Positions 33,127 to 43,301 are shown, counted from the stretch's first letter. The stretch: 64,000 nt of DNA from Catellatospora sp. IY07-71 (GCF_018326265.1 NZ_AP023360.1:4869501-4933500), one strand, 5' to 3'. The notes: a model not told the origin generated them from the letters alone. Program-made: numbers and translations.

Positions 33127-33993
33127 GTGAAACGCGTCATCGCCCTCGCGGGCATCGTCACCGTACTCAGCGCCTGCGGTTCCACCACGCCCGCACCACC
33201 GGCCCCGGCGGCGAGCCCGGCGCTCAGCCTGCCCGCCGAGCAGCCGGGGCCGGGCGACCATCAGCTCGCCATGGCTCACGGCGGCGTCCGGCGTGACTTC
33301 ACGCTGCACGCGCCCGCCGCGTACCGGCCGGGCCTGCCGGTGGTGCTGGTGCTGCACGGATACGGCAGCGACAGCGCCGGGGCCGTCCGGCAGAGCGGCC
33401 TGAACGCGGTCGCCGACCGGGCCGGCTTCCTCGCCGTCTACCCGCAGGGCCTGGGCGGCGCCTGGGATCCGGGCGCGGGCGGGCCGACCGGCGGCGACGT
33501 CGGCTTCCTCGCCGCGCTGGCAGACCACCTGGTGACCGTCTGGGGCGCGGACCGGACCAGGGTGTACGCCGCCGGGTTCTCGGCGGGGGCCGCCTTCACC
33601 TACCGGCTGGCCCGGGAGCTGCCGGGCCGGTTCGCGGCGATCGCGCCGGTCAGCGGCCGGATGGACAACGTCCCGGCCTGGCGGACGCCGCTGGGTGCGG
33701 GCAATGCGGTCTCCGTGGTGACGTTCCAGGGTGGACGCGACCAGATGGCGGGCTCGTGGGCGAGCACCAACGAGGCGTGGTCGGCCGCGGCCGGGTGCGG
33801 CACGCCGCAGGCCACCACGGTGCGCAACGCCAGGGGTATCGCCGAACGGCGGGTCGCCACCTGCGCCAGCGGTGCCGAGCACGTCGTCTACGCCATCCCG
33901 GCGATGGGCCACGAGTGGCCGAACGCGACGGAGCACCCGGTCGCCGCTTCCGAACTGATGTGGGAGGTCTTCTCCCGCCACCGCCTGCCCTGA
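33127..33993 (+). CDS. Lipoprotein esterase of the PHB-depolymerase/LpqC type
   Basis: The 288-residue product begins VKRVIALAGIVTVLSACGS with a clear lipobox (LSAC), so it is a lipid-anchored surface protein. The rest is an alpha/beta hydrolase: oxyanion region VLVLHGYGSDSAG, nucleophile elbow AAGFSAGAAFTYRLA (G-x-S-x-G), and late His in AMGHEWPNAT. The match is to the esterase/PHB-depolymerase family (feruloyl esterase-like). A GTG 18 bases upstream could also be used as a leaderless start. The gene diverges from padR across a double operator, so it is probably a PadR target. Confidence 0.83.
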   Translation: MKRVIALAGIVTVLSACGSTTPAPPAPAASPALSLPAEQPGPGDHQLAMAHGGVRRDFTLHAPAAYRPGLPVVLVLHGYGSDSAGAVRQSGLNAVADRAGFLAVYPQGLGGAWDPGAGGPTGGDVGFLAALADHLVTVWGADRTRVYAAGFSAGAAFTYRLARELPGRFAAIAPVSGRMDNVPAWRTPLGAGNAVSVVTFQGGRDQMAGSWASTNEAWSAAAGCGTPQATTVRNARGIAERRVATCASGAEHVVYAIPAMGHEWPNATEHPVAASELMWEVFSRHRLP

Positions 33994-34085
33994 GCCGTCC
34001 CGCCGGAAACGGGCACGCCCGACTGACGGATCTTCGCTATCCTTCGGCACCGTCCACCACGGGCGAGACCACGGGGGTCACCACG

Positions 34086-34133
34086 ATGCGACGTCGCGCG
34101 CTGCTCATATCCGGTGTCGCCGGATCGCGGTGA
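34086..34133 (+). pseudogene. Gene-start remnant
   Basis: After TATCCT and GGGGGT there is a normal-looking start, MRRRALLISGVAGSR, that resembles the first residues of a signal peptide but stops after 15 codons, just before a strong hairpin. It looks like the beginning of a secreted-protein gene whose body has been lost. Confidence 0.35.
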
Positions 34134-34138
34134 TCAGC

Positions 34139-34167
34139 GGTGGCTCCTCCGGCCCGGAGGAGCCACC
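34139..34167. terminator. Strong GC-rich hairpin
   Basis: GGTGGCTCCTCCGG and its exact complement are separated by a single base. It lies between two opposed gene remnants and could terminate transcripts from both sides. Confidence 0.7.
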
Positions 34168-34260
34168 GCCCACCGGCTCGAAGTTCCGCTCGCCGAGCCC
34201 GCTGCCGTCCATGGACGACTCGGCCCGGCAGGACTGACCTGGCCGCGAGCGGTGGGCGTC

Positions 34261-34425
34261 ACCTGGTCCGGCCGGGAGGGCGGCGGCAGCGACGGCCGCG
34301 GCGTAGGCGGGCATGTCGTCGCCGTATTTGACGTCCCAGCTCGCGGCGCGTTCGGCGAAGAAGGCCTGGGTCCGCCTCAGGTAGTGCTGGTCGTCCGTGC
34401 GTCGGTGCGGCGCCGGCTCGGTCAT
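34261..34425 (-). pseudogene. Truncated SAM-dependent methyltransferase
   Basis: The first 55 codons read MTEPAPHRRTDDQHYLRRTQ and on to ASWDVKYGDDMPAY, the usual N terminus of a group of class I methyltransferases. The expected motif I (VLDVGCGTG) never appears; after LPAGP the frame continues into unrelated sequence until a stop at 34105. The body of the gene has been deleted. The region 33994-34558 holds no intact gene. Confidence 0.55.
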
Positions 34426-34497
34426 GGTGTCCATCATGCAGTTGCGATGTTGAAATCGCCAATGGTTCGTACTACAACTAGGTGATGGGTGGCGAAG

Positions 34498-34515
34498 TCC
34501 TCGCATCTGCGAGGA
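34498..34515. promoter_or_regulatory. Palindromic operator in the modA promoter
   Basis: The perfect dyad TCCTCGCA-TC-TGCGAGGA lies directly before a -10-like TAGGCT (34516-34521), with GAAGTC (34494-34499) as a possible weak -35. The position between the boxes suits a repressor. It does not resemble the known ModE site, so the regulator is open. Confidence 0.5.
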
Positions 34516-34558
34516 TAGGCTGAACCCGGCTCGTCGGCCTGCCAGGGGAGGAACGGTC

Positions 34559-35341
34559 ATGAACAGGTGGGCAAGGTCTGCGGTGGCGGGTCTCGCGCTG
34601 GTGGCGGCGCTGGGCACGGCCGCCTGCGGTTCCGGCGGAGAACCGCAGGCCTCCGGTGCGGGCGTGGCCGGGGACGTGACGGTGTTCGCGGCGGCGTCGC
34701 TGACCGAGTCGTTCACCAAGCTGGGCCGGGAGTTCGAGAACGCACACCCCGGCACGAAAGTGACCTTCAACTTCGCGGGCAGTTCCGCGCTGGCCACCCA
34801 GATAACGCAGGGCGCCCCGGCCGACGTGTTCGCGGCGGCGAGCCCGGCCACCATGAAGACGGTCGCCGACGCGGGCGACGCCGACGGCACGCCGACCGTG
34901 TTCGTGAAGAACCAGCTCGTCATCGCGGTGCCCAAGGGCAACCCGAAGGGCGTCACCACGCTGGCGCAGCTGTCCAGGCCGGAGCTGAAGGTCGCGCTGT
35001 GCGCCGAGCAGGTGCCGTGCGGCACGGCGGCGAAGAAGGCCCTCGACGCGGCCGGGGTGACGGTGCCGCCGGTGACGCTGGAGCAGGACGTCAAGGCGGC
35101 GCTGCAGAAGGTGCGGCTCGGCGAGGTCGACGCCGCGCTGGTGTACCGCACCGACGCGAAGGCCGCGTCCGCCGAGGTGGACGGCGTCGAGTTCCCCGAG
35201 TCCGCGCAGGCGAGCAACGACTACCCGATCGTGGTGCTGAAGAACGCCCCGAACAGGGCCGCCGCGCGGGCTTTCCTCGACTTCATCGCGTCCGAGCGGG
35301 GCAGGGCCGTGCTCGGCGAGGCAGGTTTCCAGACGCCCTGA
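34559..35341 (+). CDS. modA: Molybdate-binding lipoprotein ModA
   Basis: The 260-residue protein starts MNRWARSAVAGLALVAALGT with the lipobox TAAC, so it is an extracellular lipoprotein. The mature part has the ModA signature: VTVFAAASLTESFTKLG, FNFAGSSALATQITQGAPAD, VFAAASPATM, VPKGNPKG, and LVYRTDAKAA. These residues line the oxyanion pocket, with two Ser and backbone amides around molybdate or tungstate. GGGGAGGA precedes the ATG. No modB or modC genes follow, so the permease parts must be elsewhere or shared. The neighbouring molybdenum hydroxylase gives a reason for its presence here. Confidence 0.92.
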   Translation: MNRWARSAVAGLALVAALGTAACGSGGEPQASGAGVAGDVTVFAAASLTESFTKLGREFENAHPGTKVTFNFAGSSALATQITQGAPADVFAAASPATMKTVADAGDADGTPTVFVKNQLVIAVPKGNPKGVTTLAQLSRPELKVALCAEQVPCGTAAKKALDAAGVTVPPVTLEQDVKAALQKVRLGEVDAALVYRTDAKAASAEVDGVEFPESAQASNDYPIVVLKNAPNRAAARAFLDFIASERGRAVLGEAGFQTP

Positions 35342-35349
35342 CGGCACGC

Positions 35350-35790
35350 CTACGGCGTCTGCTCCGCGAGCCGGTACACCTTCGAGTCGCGCACCCGGAA
35401 ACCGAGGCGCTCGTAGAGCCGGTTCGCCGCTTCGCGGGACGGCCGGGAGGTCAGGTCCACGGTGGATGCCCCGTCGGCGCGCGCGAGCCGGATCGCCTCC
35501 TGGGTCAGCGCGGCGCCCACCCCGCGTCCCCGGGCCGCGTCGTCGACTACCACGTCCTCGATCCAGGCCCGCAGCCCTGACGGGATGGGGAAGACGGCCA
35601 GCGTCAGGGCGCCGACGATCTGCCCGTCCACGCGCGCGACGAGCAGGCGGTGCCCCGGCCAGCTGACCAGGGTCCGCAACTGCTGCGCGTCGGGTGCGGC
35701 GGCGGAGCCGGTCAGCTGCGGCAGCAGCCGCGCGAACGCCGCCACCACCTCGTCGGTGACGTCCCGCACGACCTCGATGTCCACGCCCAT
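35350..35790 (-). CDS. GNAT family N-acetyltransferase
   Basis: The 146-residue protein is a compact GNAT enzyme. Motif A is WIEDVVVDDAARGRGVGAAL with the R-x-x-G-x-G/A acetyl-CoA loop, and the C-terminal motif is SREAANRLYERLGFRVRDSK. These two features together are close to those of small actinobacterial amino-group acetyltransferases. The ATG of MGVDIEVVRDVTDEVV is used; longer in-frame starts exist upstream without better sites. It is convergent with modA, only eight bases apart, and 95 bases downstream of the molybdenum hydroxylase gene in the same direction. Confidence 0.82.
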   Translation of the reverse strand: MGVDIEVVRDVTDEVVAAFARLLPQLTGSAAAPDAQQLRTLVSWPGHRLLVARVDGQIVGALTLAVFPIPSGLRAWIEDVVVDDAARGRGVGAALTQEAIRLARADGASTVDLTSRPSREAANRLYERLGFRVRDSKVYRLAEQTP

Positions 35791-35885
35791 GCCGCTGACT
35801 TTAACGGCGGTCCCGCGCGTGCGTGCCGATCGTCCCGTGCGAGCCGCCGGACCGTGCCTGACCGGCCGTGCCCGGCGGCCGACGC

Positions 35886-38081
35886 TCACCGGCGCAGCGG
35901 CAGCGTCCGCAGCCGTGGCCCGCCGGCCGCCCGGACCGCGTTGGCCACCGCGGCGGGCACCGGGCCGATGACCGGCTCGCCCATGCCCTGCGGCACCTCG
36001 CCGTCGCCGGTGAAGCTCACCCGGATCGGGGGCGTGCTCGCCATGTCGATGATCGGGTAGCGGTCGAAGTTGTCGGAGACGACCTGGCCGTCCTCGATCC
36101 GCAGCTCCTCGTGCAGGGCCGAGCTGAGGCCCATCACCACCGACCCCTGGGCCTGCAGCTTCGCCCCGGCCGGGTTGACCACCAGCCCGCAGTCCACGGC
36201 GACGTCCATCCCGGTGACCCGCAGCCGCCCCTCCGAGAGGTCCACCTCGGCGACCATCGCGACCACCGTGCCGACGTCGCCCGAGCAGGCGATGCCGCGC
36301 CCGCGCCCGGGCGGCAGCGGCTCACCCCAGCGGGCCATCTGTGCCGCGGTGCGCAGGACGGTCCGCAACCGCCGTGCCTCCGGATCGGACTCGCTCAGGT
36401 GCGCGAGCCGGAACTCCAGCGGGTCCGCGCCGGCGGCCTCGGCCAGCTCGTCGACGAAACTCTCCAGCGCGAAGGTGTTGGGCATCAGCCCGAGCCCGCG
36501 CCACGGCCCGGTCGGCACGGGCAGCTGCTCGCGGCGGTTCACCAGCCGGTACGCGGGCAGCTCGTACGGCAGGAACAGCCCGAGCAGCCCGCCCGGGTCG
36601 AAGCCGAGCAGGTCGCGCACCGGCTCGGGCAGCCCGGCGACGGCCCAGATGATGTCACCGGCGGCGGTGACCTGCTCCACGCCCCGGATGCGCCCGTCGG
36701 CGCCGACCGAGCCGCGCATGACGGTGTGCGTCGGCGGGCGGTAGAAGCCCTGCCGCATGTCGGTGTCCCGGGTCCAGCCGACGTGCACCGGCCGGCCCGC
36801 GGCCGCGGACAGCCGGGCGGCCGCGACGGCGAGGTGCTGGCCGCCCTTGCGCCCGAACGATCCGCCGAGCTGGGTGACGTGGAGCACGACCTCGCGCTCC
36901 TCGCCGAGTGCCGCGCGTACGTCCTCGACCACGGACCCCGGGCTCTGCGTGGGCACCCACAGCTCCACCCGGCCACCGGTGCCGGGCTCGACCCGGGCCA
37001 GCGCCGCCAGCGGCTCCAGGTGCGCGTGCGCCGCGAGCGGCGTACGGTACGCCGCCTCGATCCGGGTGCCCTCCGTGAGCGCCCGGCTGATCGAGCCGTC
37101 CCGGCGCAGCACCACGCCGTGGCTCGCGGTGACCTGCTCTTCGACGGCCGCCGTGTCGGCGCGGCTGCCCTCGCTCCAGCTCAGCCGCAGGACGTTCAGC
37201 GCGGCCCAGGCCCTGGTCCTCGTGTCGGCGACCACGCCCGCGAAGCCGGCGGCCAGGTCGATGACGACCTGCTGCACGCCCGGCATGCCGGCGGCGTCGC
37301 CCGGCTGGGCGTCGAGCAGCTCGGCCCCGAACCGGGGCGGGACGGCGTACGCGCCGTAGCCCATGTCCGGCAGGCGCGCGTCGTAGCCGTACACCGCCTC
37401 GCCGAGCAGCTTGGCCCGGAAGTCGACGCGGGGCGCGGAGCGGCCGATGCTGGTGAACTCCCGTGCCGGGCGCAACTCCGGCTGCTCCGCGGGCTCCTGC
37501 CAGGGCCCGCTGTGTGCGCTGATCACCTCGCCGTAGGTGAGCCTGCGGCCGGTCCCGGCGACCTGGAACGCGCCGTCGGCGGCGGCCAGGTCCTTCGCGT
37601 CGACGGCGAGCTGTCGGGCCGCTTCGAGCGCGAGCATCTCGCGTACGGCGGCGGCCGCTTCGCGGATCGGGGTGTACAGCGAGGCCACCGACGTGGACCC
37701 GAAGGTGAACAGGGTCTGCGCCGGGAATCCGCGCGCGGTGTCGGCCTGCACGACGGCCAGCCGCTCCGGCGGCACCCGCAGCTCCTCGGCCGCGATCTGC
37801 GCCAGCGCCGTGTGGACGCCCTGCCCCATCTCGATCTTCGGCACGTGCACGGTGACGCCGTCGCCGGTCAGCTCGAACCACACCAGCGACGACTCGGGGA
37901 TCTCCGCCGGGCCGGTGCCGCGCCCCAGCATCCACTCCGCCAGCGCGGGACGGCCGTACTCCACGGCCAGCGGCACGCCCACGACCAGCGCGCCCATCGT
38001 GGCACCGGTGCCGATCAGCAGCCGGCGGCGGGTGGCCCGCCGGCGCAGGCGGCGGCCGTATGACTCGTAGGGGCCGGTCAT
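35886..38081 (-). CDS. Molybdopterin-binding subunit of a xanthine-oxidase-family hydroxylase
   Basis: The 731-residue protein resembles the large subunit of isoquinoline 1-oxidoreductase and related aldehyde dehydrogenases. It begins with a basic RRR-LLIGTGATMGAL segment that looks like a twin-arginine signal or anchor, so the enzyme may face the outside. Cofactor-contact motifs include KIEMGQGVHTALAQIAAEEL, TLFTFGSTSV, QLGGSFGRKGG, PWRGLG and VDCGLVVNPAG with QAQGSVVMGLSSAL near the end, and GMGEPVIGPVPAAVANAV. The catalytic Glu is expected in the final motif (GEP). It overlaps the iron-sulfur subunit gene by four bases and must work with it. Substrates of such enzymes are aldehydes or N-heterocycles. 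Confidence 0.87.
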   Translation of the reverse strand: MTGPYESYGRRLRRRATRRRLLIGTGATMGALVVGVPLAVEYGRPALAEWMLGRGTGPAEIPESSLVWFELTGDGVTVHVPKIEMGQGVHTALAQIAAEELRVPPERLAVVQADTARGFPAQTLFTFGSTSVASLYTPIREAAAAVREMLALEAARQLAVDAKDLAAADGAFQVAGTGRRLTYGEVISAHSGPWQEPAEQPELRPAREFTSIGRSAPRVDFRAKLLGEAVYGYDARLPDMGYGAYAVPPRFGAELLDAQPGDAAGMPGVQQVVIDLAAGFAGVVADTRTRAWAALNVLRLSWSEGSRADTAAVEEQVTASHGVVLRRDGSISRALTEGTRIEAAYRTPLAAHAHLEPLAALARVEPGTGGRVELWVPTQSPGSVVEDVRAALGEEREVVLHVTQLGGSFGRKGGQHLAVAAARLSAAAGRPVHVGWTRDTDMRQGFYRPPTHTVMRGSVGADGRIRGVEQVTAAGDIIWAVAGLPEPVRDLLGFDPGGLLGLFLPYELPAYRLVNRREQLPVPTGPWRGLGLMPNTFALESFVDELAEAAGADPLEFRLAHLSESDPEARRLRTVLRTAAQMARWGEPLPPGRGRGIACSGDVGTVVAMVAEVDLSEGRLRVTGMDVAVDCGLVVNPAGAKLQAQGSVVMGLSSALHEELRIEDGQVVSDNFDRYPIIDMASTPPIRVSFTGDGEVPQGMGEPVIGPVPAAVANAVRAAGGPRLRTLPLRR

Positions 38082-38578
38082 GACCTGCGCGCCAGCTCGG
38101 CGGCGCGGGCGACCGCCGCCTTGATCGTGTTGTAGCCGCCGCACCGGCACAGGTTGGGCTGCGCGGCCTCGGCGATGGCGGCCTCATCGGGCGCCGGGTT
38201 CCGGTTGAGCAGCGCGACCGCGCACAGGACGTGACCCGGCAGGCACCACCCGCACTGCAGCGGCGTCTCCAGGAACGCCTGCTGCACCGGGTGCAGCGCG
38301 GTGACCTGGCCGTCGGGACCGCGCTCGGCGAGGCCCTCCAGGGTCGTCACGGGGCGCTCGCCGACCGACGCGGCGGTGATCTGGCAGCTGCGCACCGGCT
38401 CCCCGGCCACCAGCACGGTGCAGCAGCCGCATGCGCCGATGCCGCAACCGTAGTGGGTGCCGGTCAGTCCCAGCTCGTCGCGCAGCACCCACAGCAGCGG
38501 CTCGTCGGCGTGCTCGATCGGATGGGACCGTCCGTTCACGATGATCCGTGTCGGGTCCGCTGCGGAACTGCTGGGCAT
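38078..38578 (-). CDS. [2Fe-2S] subunit of the molybdenum hydroxylase
   Basis: The 166-residue protein carries both iron-sulfur clusters: the plant-ferredoxin type with YGCGIGACGCCTVLVAG and a fourth Cys in RSCQ, and the helical type with QCGWCLPGH and NLCRCGGY. CGWC-L-P-G-H differs slightly from the common CGYCTPGQ. It passes electrons from the molybdenum centre to an unknown acceptor; no FAD subunit is encoded here, as in isoquinoline oxidoreductases. TACACT lies seven bases before the ATG and no ribosome binding site is seen, so the transcript is probably leaderless. Its stop codon overlaps the start of the large subunit. Confidence 0.92.
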   Translation of the reverse strand: MPSSSAADPTRIIVNGRSHPIEHADEPLLWVLRDELGLTGTHYGCGIGACGCCTVLVAGEPVRSCQITAASVGERPVTTLEGLAERGPDGQVTALHPVQQAFLETPLQCGWCLPGHVLCAVALLNRNPAPDEAAIAEAAQPNLCRCGGYNTIKAAVARAAELARRS

Positions 38579-38613
38579 AGCAAGCAGTGTAGGGATGCGC
38601 GTACGGCCCGGCC

Positions 38614-38655
38614 ATGATCGCTCCACCCTGCCGCGCGGCAGAGCGGAGCGATCAT
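38614..38655. terminator. Terminator-like hairpin after the ABC permease gene
   Basis: An 11-bp perfect stem (ATGATCGCTCC at 38614-38624 and its complement at 38645-38655) encloses a further GCCGC-GCGGC fold. It lies 26 bases after the permease stop on the minus strand and upstream of the iron-sulfur subunit promoter, so it insulates two same-direction operons. Confidence 0.65.
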
Positions 38656-38680
38656 CGGTGGGCTGCGGCCGGTGCCGGGC

Positions 38681-41220
38681 TCAGTCGCCGGTGCCGAGCG
38701 CGGCGATCGGGCTGATCCGCGACGCCCGGCGGGCAGGCAGCACACCGGCGAGAGCGGTGAGCGCGACCAGCACCGCGAACAGGCCGAGCAGCGGCAGCAC
38801 CGGCAGCTCCACCGGGGCGCCGACGCCGAGCGCCCGCACCGCCAGCCACGCGTACGGCACCCCGAGCAGCAGACCCAGCGTCGCGCCGAGCACGCCGTAC
38901 AGCCCGGACTCGGTGGTCAGCATGAGCCCCAGCCGGGCGCGGGACAGGCCGATCGCCCGCAGCACACCGGACTCGGCGGCCCGCTCGACCACGGACAGCG
39001 CGGTGGTGGTGCCGACGCCGACGACCGCGATGAGCACGGTCAGGCCGACGACGCCGAGCGCGATGCCGAGCAGCGAGTCGAGCACGTCCTGGTACTGGTC
39101 GCGCTCGTCGGCGAGCACGCTGAGCCGCAGCCCGCCCGTGCTCTCGGCGACGCCGCGCAGGGCCCGCTGCCCGGCGGTGCGCCCGTCTTCACCGGACGCC
39201 GCGGCGTCGGCCAGGATCCCGGAGTAGCCCGCCGGTGCGCCGAGCCGGTCCAGGTCGGCCGGGTCGGCCAGCAGCGCAGAGTCGAGCGGCACCCAGCCCG
39301 GCAGGACCGCGGCGATGCGCACCTCGACCGTGTGCCCTTCCCGGGACAGGGTGAGCCGGTCGCCCGCCGTCCTGCCGAGCACCTCGGCGAAGTATCCGGA
39401 CAGCACCACCCGCCCCGCGCCGGTGTCGGCGAGCGAACCCGCCTCGACGTCGAGCACGCCGAGCGCCGGCAGCGCCTTGACGTCCAGGTCGCTGGCGTCG
39501 TACGTGTTCTCCGGGTCGCCGTCGATCCGCAGCTCGCCGAGCCGCCGGTAGGGCGTCACGTGCGCCAGTTCGGACCGGTCCCGCACCTGCGCCACGACCG
39601 CCGCCGGGATCGGCTGCTCACCGGCGGTCAGCTCGAAGTCGGCCGGGGCGGACAGGGCCATCTCCCGGTCGGCGAGGGCCTGCACCGAGGCGCTGCCGAC
39701 CAGGACCCCGGCGATGAGGGTCACGCCGAGGGCGACGACCGTCGACACCGCCGCGGCGCGGCGCGGCGCGCCCCCGATGCCGCCGACGGCCAGCCGCCCG
39801 ACCGGGCCGAGGCGGCGCAGCGGCCACCCGGCCACCGCCAGCAGCGGCCGGACCAGCAGCGGGCCGAGCAGCATGAGGGCCAGGAAGGCGAGCATGCCGG
39901 AGGCGACCAGCCCCAGCAGCATCGGCAAGGGCGCGTAGTTCTCGGTGTCCTGACCAGGCAGCCGGGACCCGATGAACAGCCCGGACAGGACCGCGCCGAT
40001 GGCCAGGAGCAGGCCGGACACCAGCCGGAACCCGCCGATGCCGCGCCGGGCCGGGGCGGTCTGCGCGGCGCGCAGCGCGGCCAGCGGGGCCACCCGGGCC
40101 GCGGACAGCGCGGGGGCCAGCACCGCGGCGACCGTGACGGCGACGGCGCCGCACACCACCGCGAGGGCCGCGCCCAGCGGCAGGCCCGGGCCGGATAGCC
40201 CCACCCCGAACCAGCCGAGCACCGCCGGCAGGCCGTGCCCGAACGCCAGCGCGGCCAGCACCCCGACCACGCCCGCGACCAGACCGGTGAGCGCCCCCTC
40301 GGCGGCCAGCGCCAGGCTGATCCCGCCGCGCCCCGCACCGACCGCGCGCAGCAGCGCGAGCTGCCGGGTGCGCTGGGCGAACACGATCCGGAAGGTGGAC
40401 GCGGCGACGAGCCCGGCCGCGATCACCGCGATCGCCACGAACATGGCGACCAGCGCGAACAGGTTGCCGATCTGCTCCACGGCGCGGGCCGCCTCCTCGG
40501 CGCGCACCTCGGCGCCGGGGCGGACGCCCGGCACGGCCATGTCCTGCGGCCGGGGCGCGGCGTCGAGCACGGCCTGGATGCGCTGCCGCGCCTCGTCGGC
40601 GGACGCGCCGTCGGCCAGGCGCACCTCGATCCGGCCGAGCGGGCCGCCGGGGGTGAGCGCGGCGACGGCGGCCTCCGAGGCGTACGCCTGCGCGCCGGAG
40701 TCGCGTGCGGTCTCGACGATCCCGGTCACGGTCAGCGCGACCGGTGGCGTGTCGGAGCCGGTCCGCACGTTCGCCACCGAGCCGAGGGGCAGGCCCACCC
40801 GCTCGGCGGTGCGGGCGGTCACCGCGATCTCGTTCGCCGCCTGCGGGAAGCGCCCGGTCACGGTCCGGACCAGGGCCAGCGGTCCGCTGCCCGGGTCGGC
40901 CGTCACCTGGAGGAAGGCCCCGTGGCCGGCCGAGCCGACCAGCACCGAGGTCTCGAACCGGCCCACCGCCTCGGCCACGCCGGGCACGGCCCGGACGGCG
41001 GCCAGGTCCGGCGCGGTCGCCGTGGCGTCGCCGCCCACCACGAACGCCGCCTGCTCCGGCGTGCCGCTGAGGCCGTCGAGCACGGTCCGCTCGGTGATCT
41101 GCTGGGCCAGCACCGTGGCGAACACCACGAACGAGGCGACCAGCACGGCCAGGCCGGTCAGCAGCAGCCGCGCCGGGCGCCGGGCCAGCGCCGCCAGCTG
41201 GGTACGCAGCACCGTCCGGC

Positions 41221-41224
<4 letters not shown>
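38681..41224 (-). CDS. MacB/FtsX-type ABC transporter permease
   Basis: The 847-residue protein has the duplicated FtsX layout: an N-terminal helix (about 18-40), a large extracellular domain to about 245, three helices (about 250-390), then a second unit with a helix near 470-500, another extracellular domain, and three helices from about 700 to the C terminus (LLGIALGVVGLTVLIAVVGV and on). The final VLPARRASRISPIAAL is the typical end of the family. It forms a complex with the ATPase encoded just upstream; the genes overlap by four bases. Such systems export peptides or lipids or transmit a mechanical signal. The divergent two-component system probably regulates it. Confidence 0.9.
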
Positions 41225-41976
<752 letters not shown>

Positions 41977-42125
41977 ATGTCCTCCAGGGATGGCTCCTGA
42001 TTCCGCAGCAGAGCCTTTCGCGGCGGGGACGGGCGGCGCATCGGCCGACCGCAAGGTTCGCCGCCGGGCGGCTATGACTTTCGGCCGATCCGGGCACCGC
42101 CGAGCGCTCGCTACGCTGGGTGACG

Positions 42126-43301
42126 ATGACATCCCCGCTACGCCCCTGGTGGCAGGTCCTCGGCCGGCTGGCCCTGCTCGTCGCGCTGGCCGTGCTCGGC
42201 GTCTTCGACGTGCGCTACGGTCTGCTGCGCTCGATGCCCCCGGTCGCGCTGATGCGGCTGTTCCTGCCGATGGCGGTGGCCGCGGTCTGGCTGCTGCCGT
42301 ACCGGCAGAATTCGCGCGTGCTGCCGCGGCTGGCGCTGCCGGTCGCGGCGGTGTCGCTGGCCCTGAGCGGCTTGATGCTGCTGGTCGGCGCCGCCGAGTA
42401 CGGGTCGCCGGACAGCTGGGGTCTGGCCGAGACCGCCGCCCTGCTCGGACTGCTCTACGTGACCGCCCGCCGGGCCTCGGCTGCCATGGCGCCGTGGGCG
42501 GTGCTCGTCATCGGTGCCGCGGTGGTGCTGCTCCCGCTGCGCAACGGCACCGCCAACGTCTTCGTGGTCTTCGGGCTGCTGCTGGCCATCGCGGCGGCCG
42601 TGGCGGTGACCGCCGGCACGTACGTGCGGATGCTGGACAGTGGCCGGCGGCGGGCGCTGGAGGAGGTCCGTGCCGCCCAGCGCGCCGAGTTCGCCCGGGA
42701 CCTGCACGACTTCATCGCACACCACGTGACCGGCATCATCGTGCAGGCTCAGGGCGCCCGCTACGTCGGCGAGCAGGACCCGCAGCGGGCGCTGGCCGCG
42801 CTGGAGCAGATCGAGCACGCCGGGGCGGAGACGATGGCGTCGATGCGGCGCATGGTCACCGTGCTGCGCGCACCGGAGGCGCCGCTCGCGCCGCTGGCCA
42901 CCGCGACGGACCTGGCGCCGCTGCTGGACGGGTTCAACCGGGCGAGCGCGGCGACGGCCCGCCTGCACGTGGACGGCAGGCTGGACGATCTGCCGGTCGA
43001 GGTGTCGACCAGCGTCTACCGGGTGGTGATGGAGGCGCTGACCAACGTCCGCCGCCACGCCGTCCAGGCCGGGGCGGTGGACGTGTGGGTACGCCGTACG
43101 CCCGGCTGGCTGTTCGTCCGCGTCGCCGACGACGGCGCCCCGCCGCGCCCGGCCAGCGGCCGGGAGCCCGCCGGATACGGCCTGGTCGGCCTGCACGAGC
43201 GGGTCCGCGCGGTGGGCGGCTGGATCACCGCCGGTCCCGGCATCGAGCGGGGCTGGGTGCTGGACGCGGCGATGCCGCTGACCTGGCGGGAGCCCGCATG
43301 A
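42126..43301 (+). CDS. Sensor histidine kinase, NarL/DesK type
   Basis: The 391-residue kinase has five or six membrane helices in the first 170 residues with short loops, so it senses something within or near the membrane. The histidine-kinase dimerisation box is FARDLHDFIAHHVTGIIVQA, with the phospho-acceptor in DLHDFIAHH. The ATPase domain shows ALTNVRRHA and GYGLVGLHERV. This is the HisKA_3 class that pairs with LuxR-type regulators. TACGCT lies eight bases before the ATG, consistent with a leaderless start; a GTG six bases earlier is also possible. The response regulator gene overlaps its stop codon, and an ABC transporter operon is divergent. Confidence 0.88.
   Translation: MTSPLRPWWQVLGRLALLVALAVLGVFDVRYGLLRSMPPVALMRLFLPMAVAAVWLLPYRQNSRVLPRLALPVAAVSLALSGLMLLVGAAEYGSPDSWGLAETAALLGLLYVTARRASAAMAPWAVLVIGAAVVLLPLRNGTANVFVVFGLLLAIAAAVAVTAGTYVRMLDSGRRRALEEVRAAQRAEFARDLHDFIAHHVTGIIVQAQGARYVGEQDPQRALAALEQIEHAGAETMASMRRMVTVLRAPEAPLAPLATATDLAPLLDGFNRASAATARLHVDGRLDDLPVEVSTSVYRVVMEALTNVRRHAVQAGAVDVWVRRTPGWLFVRVADDGAPPRPASGREPAGYGLVGLHERVRAVGGWITAGPGIERGWVLDAAMPLTWREPA

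Noticed and set aside
34498-34515. ModE operator or molybdenum-cofactor riboswitch upstream of modA
   Set aside because: The dyad does not match the ModE consensus I know, and the leader is too short for the Moco RNA motif.
38672-40198. Plus-strand frame inside the ABC permease
   Set aside because: Shadow of the permease gene, with low-complexity Gln/Arg/His-rich translation and no start signal.
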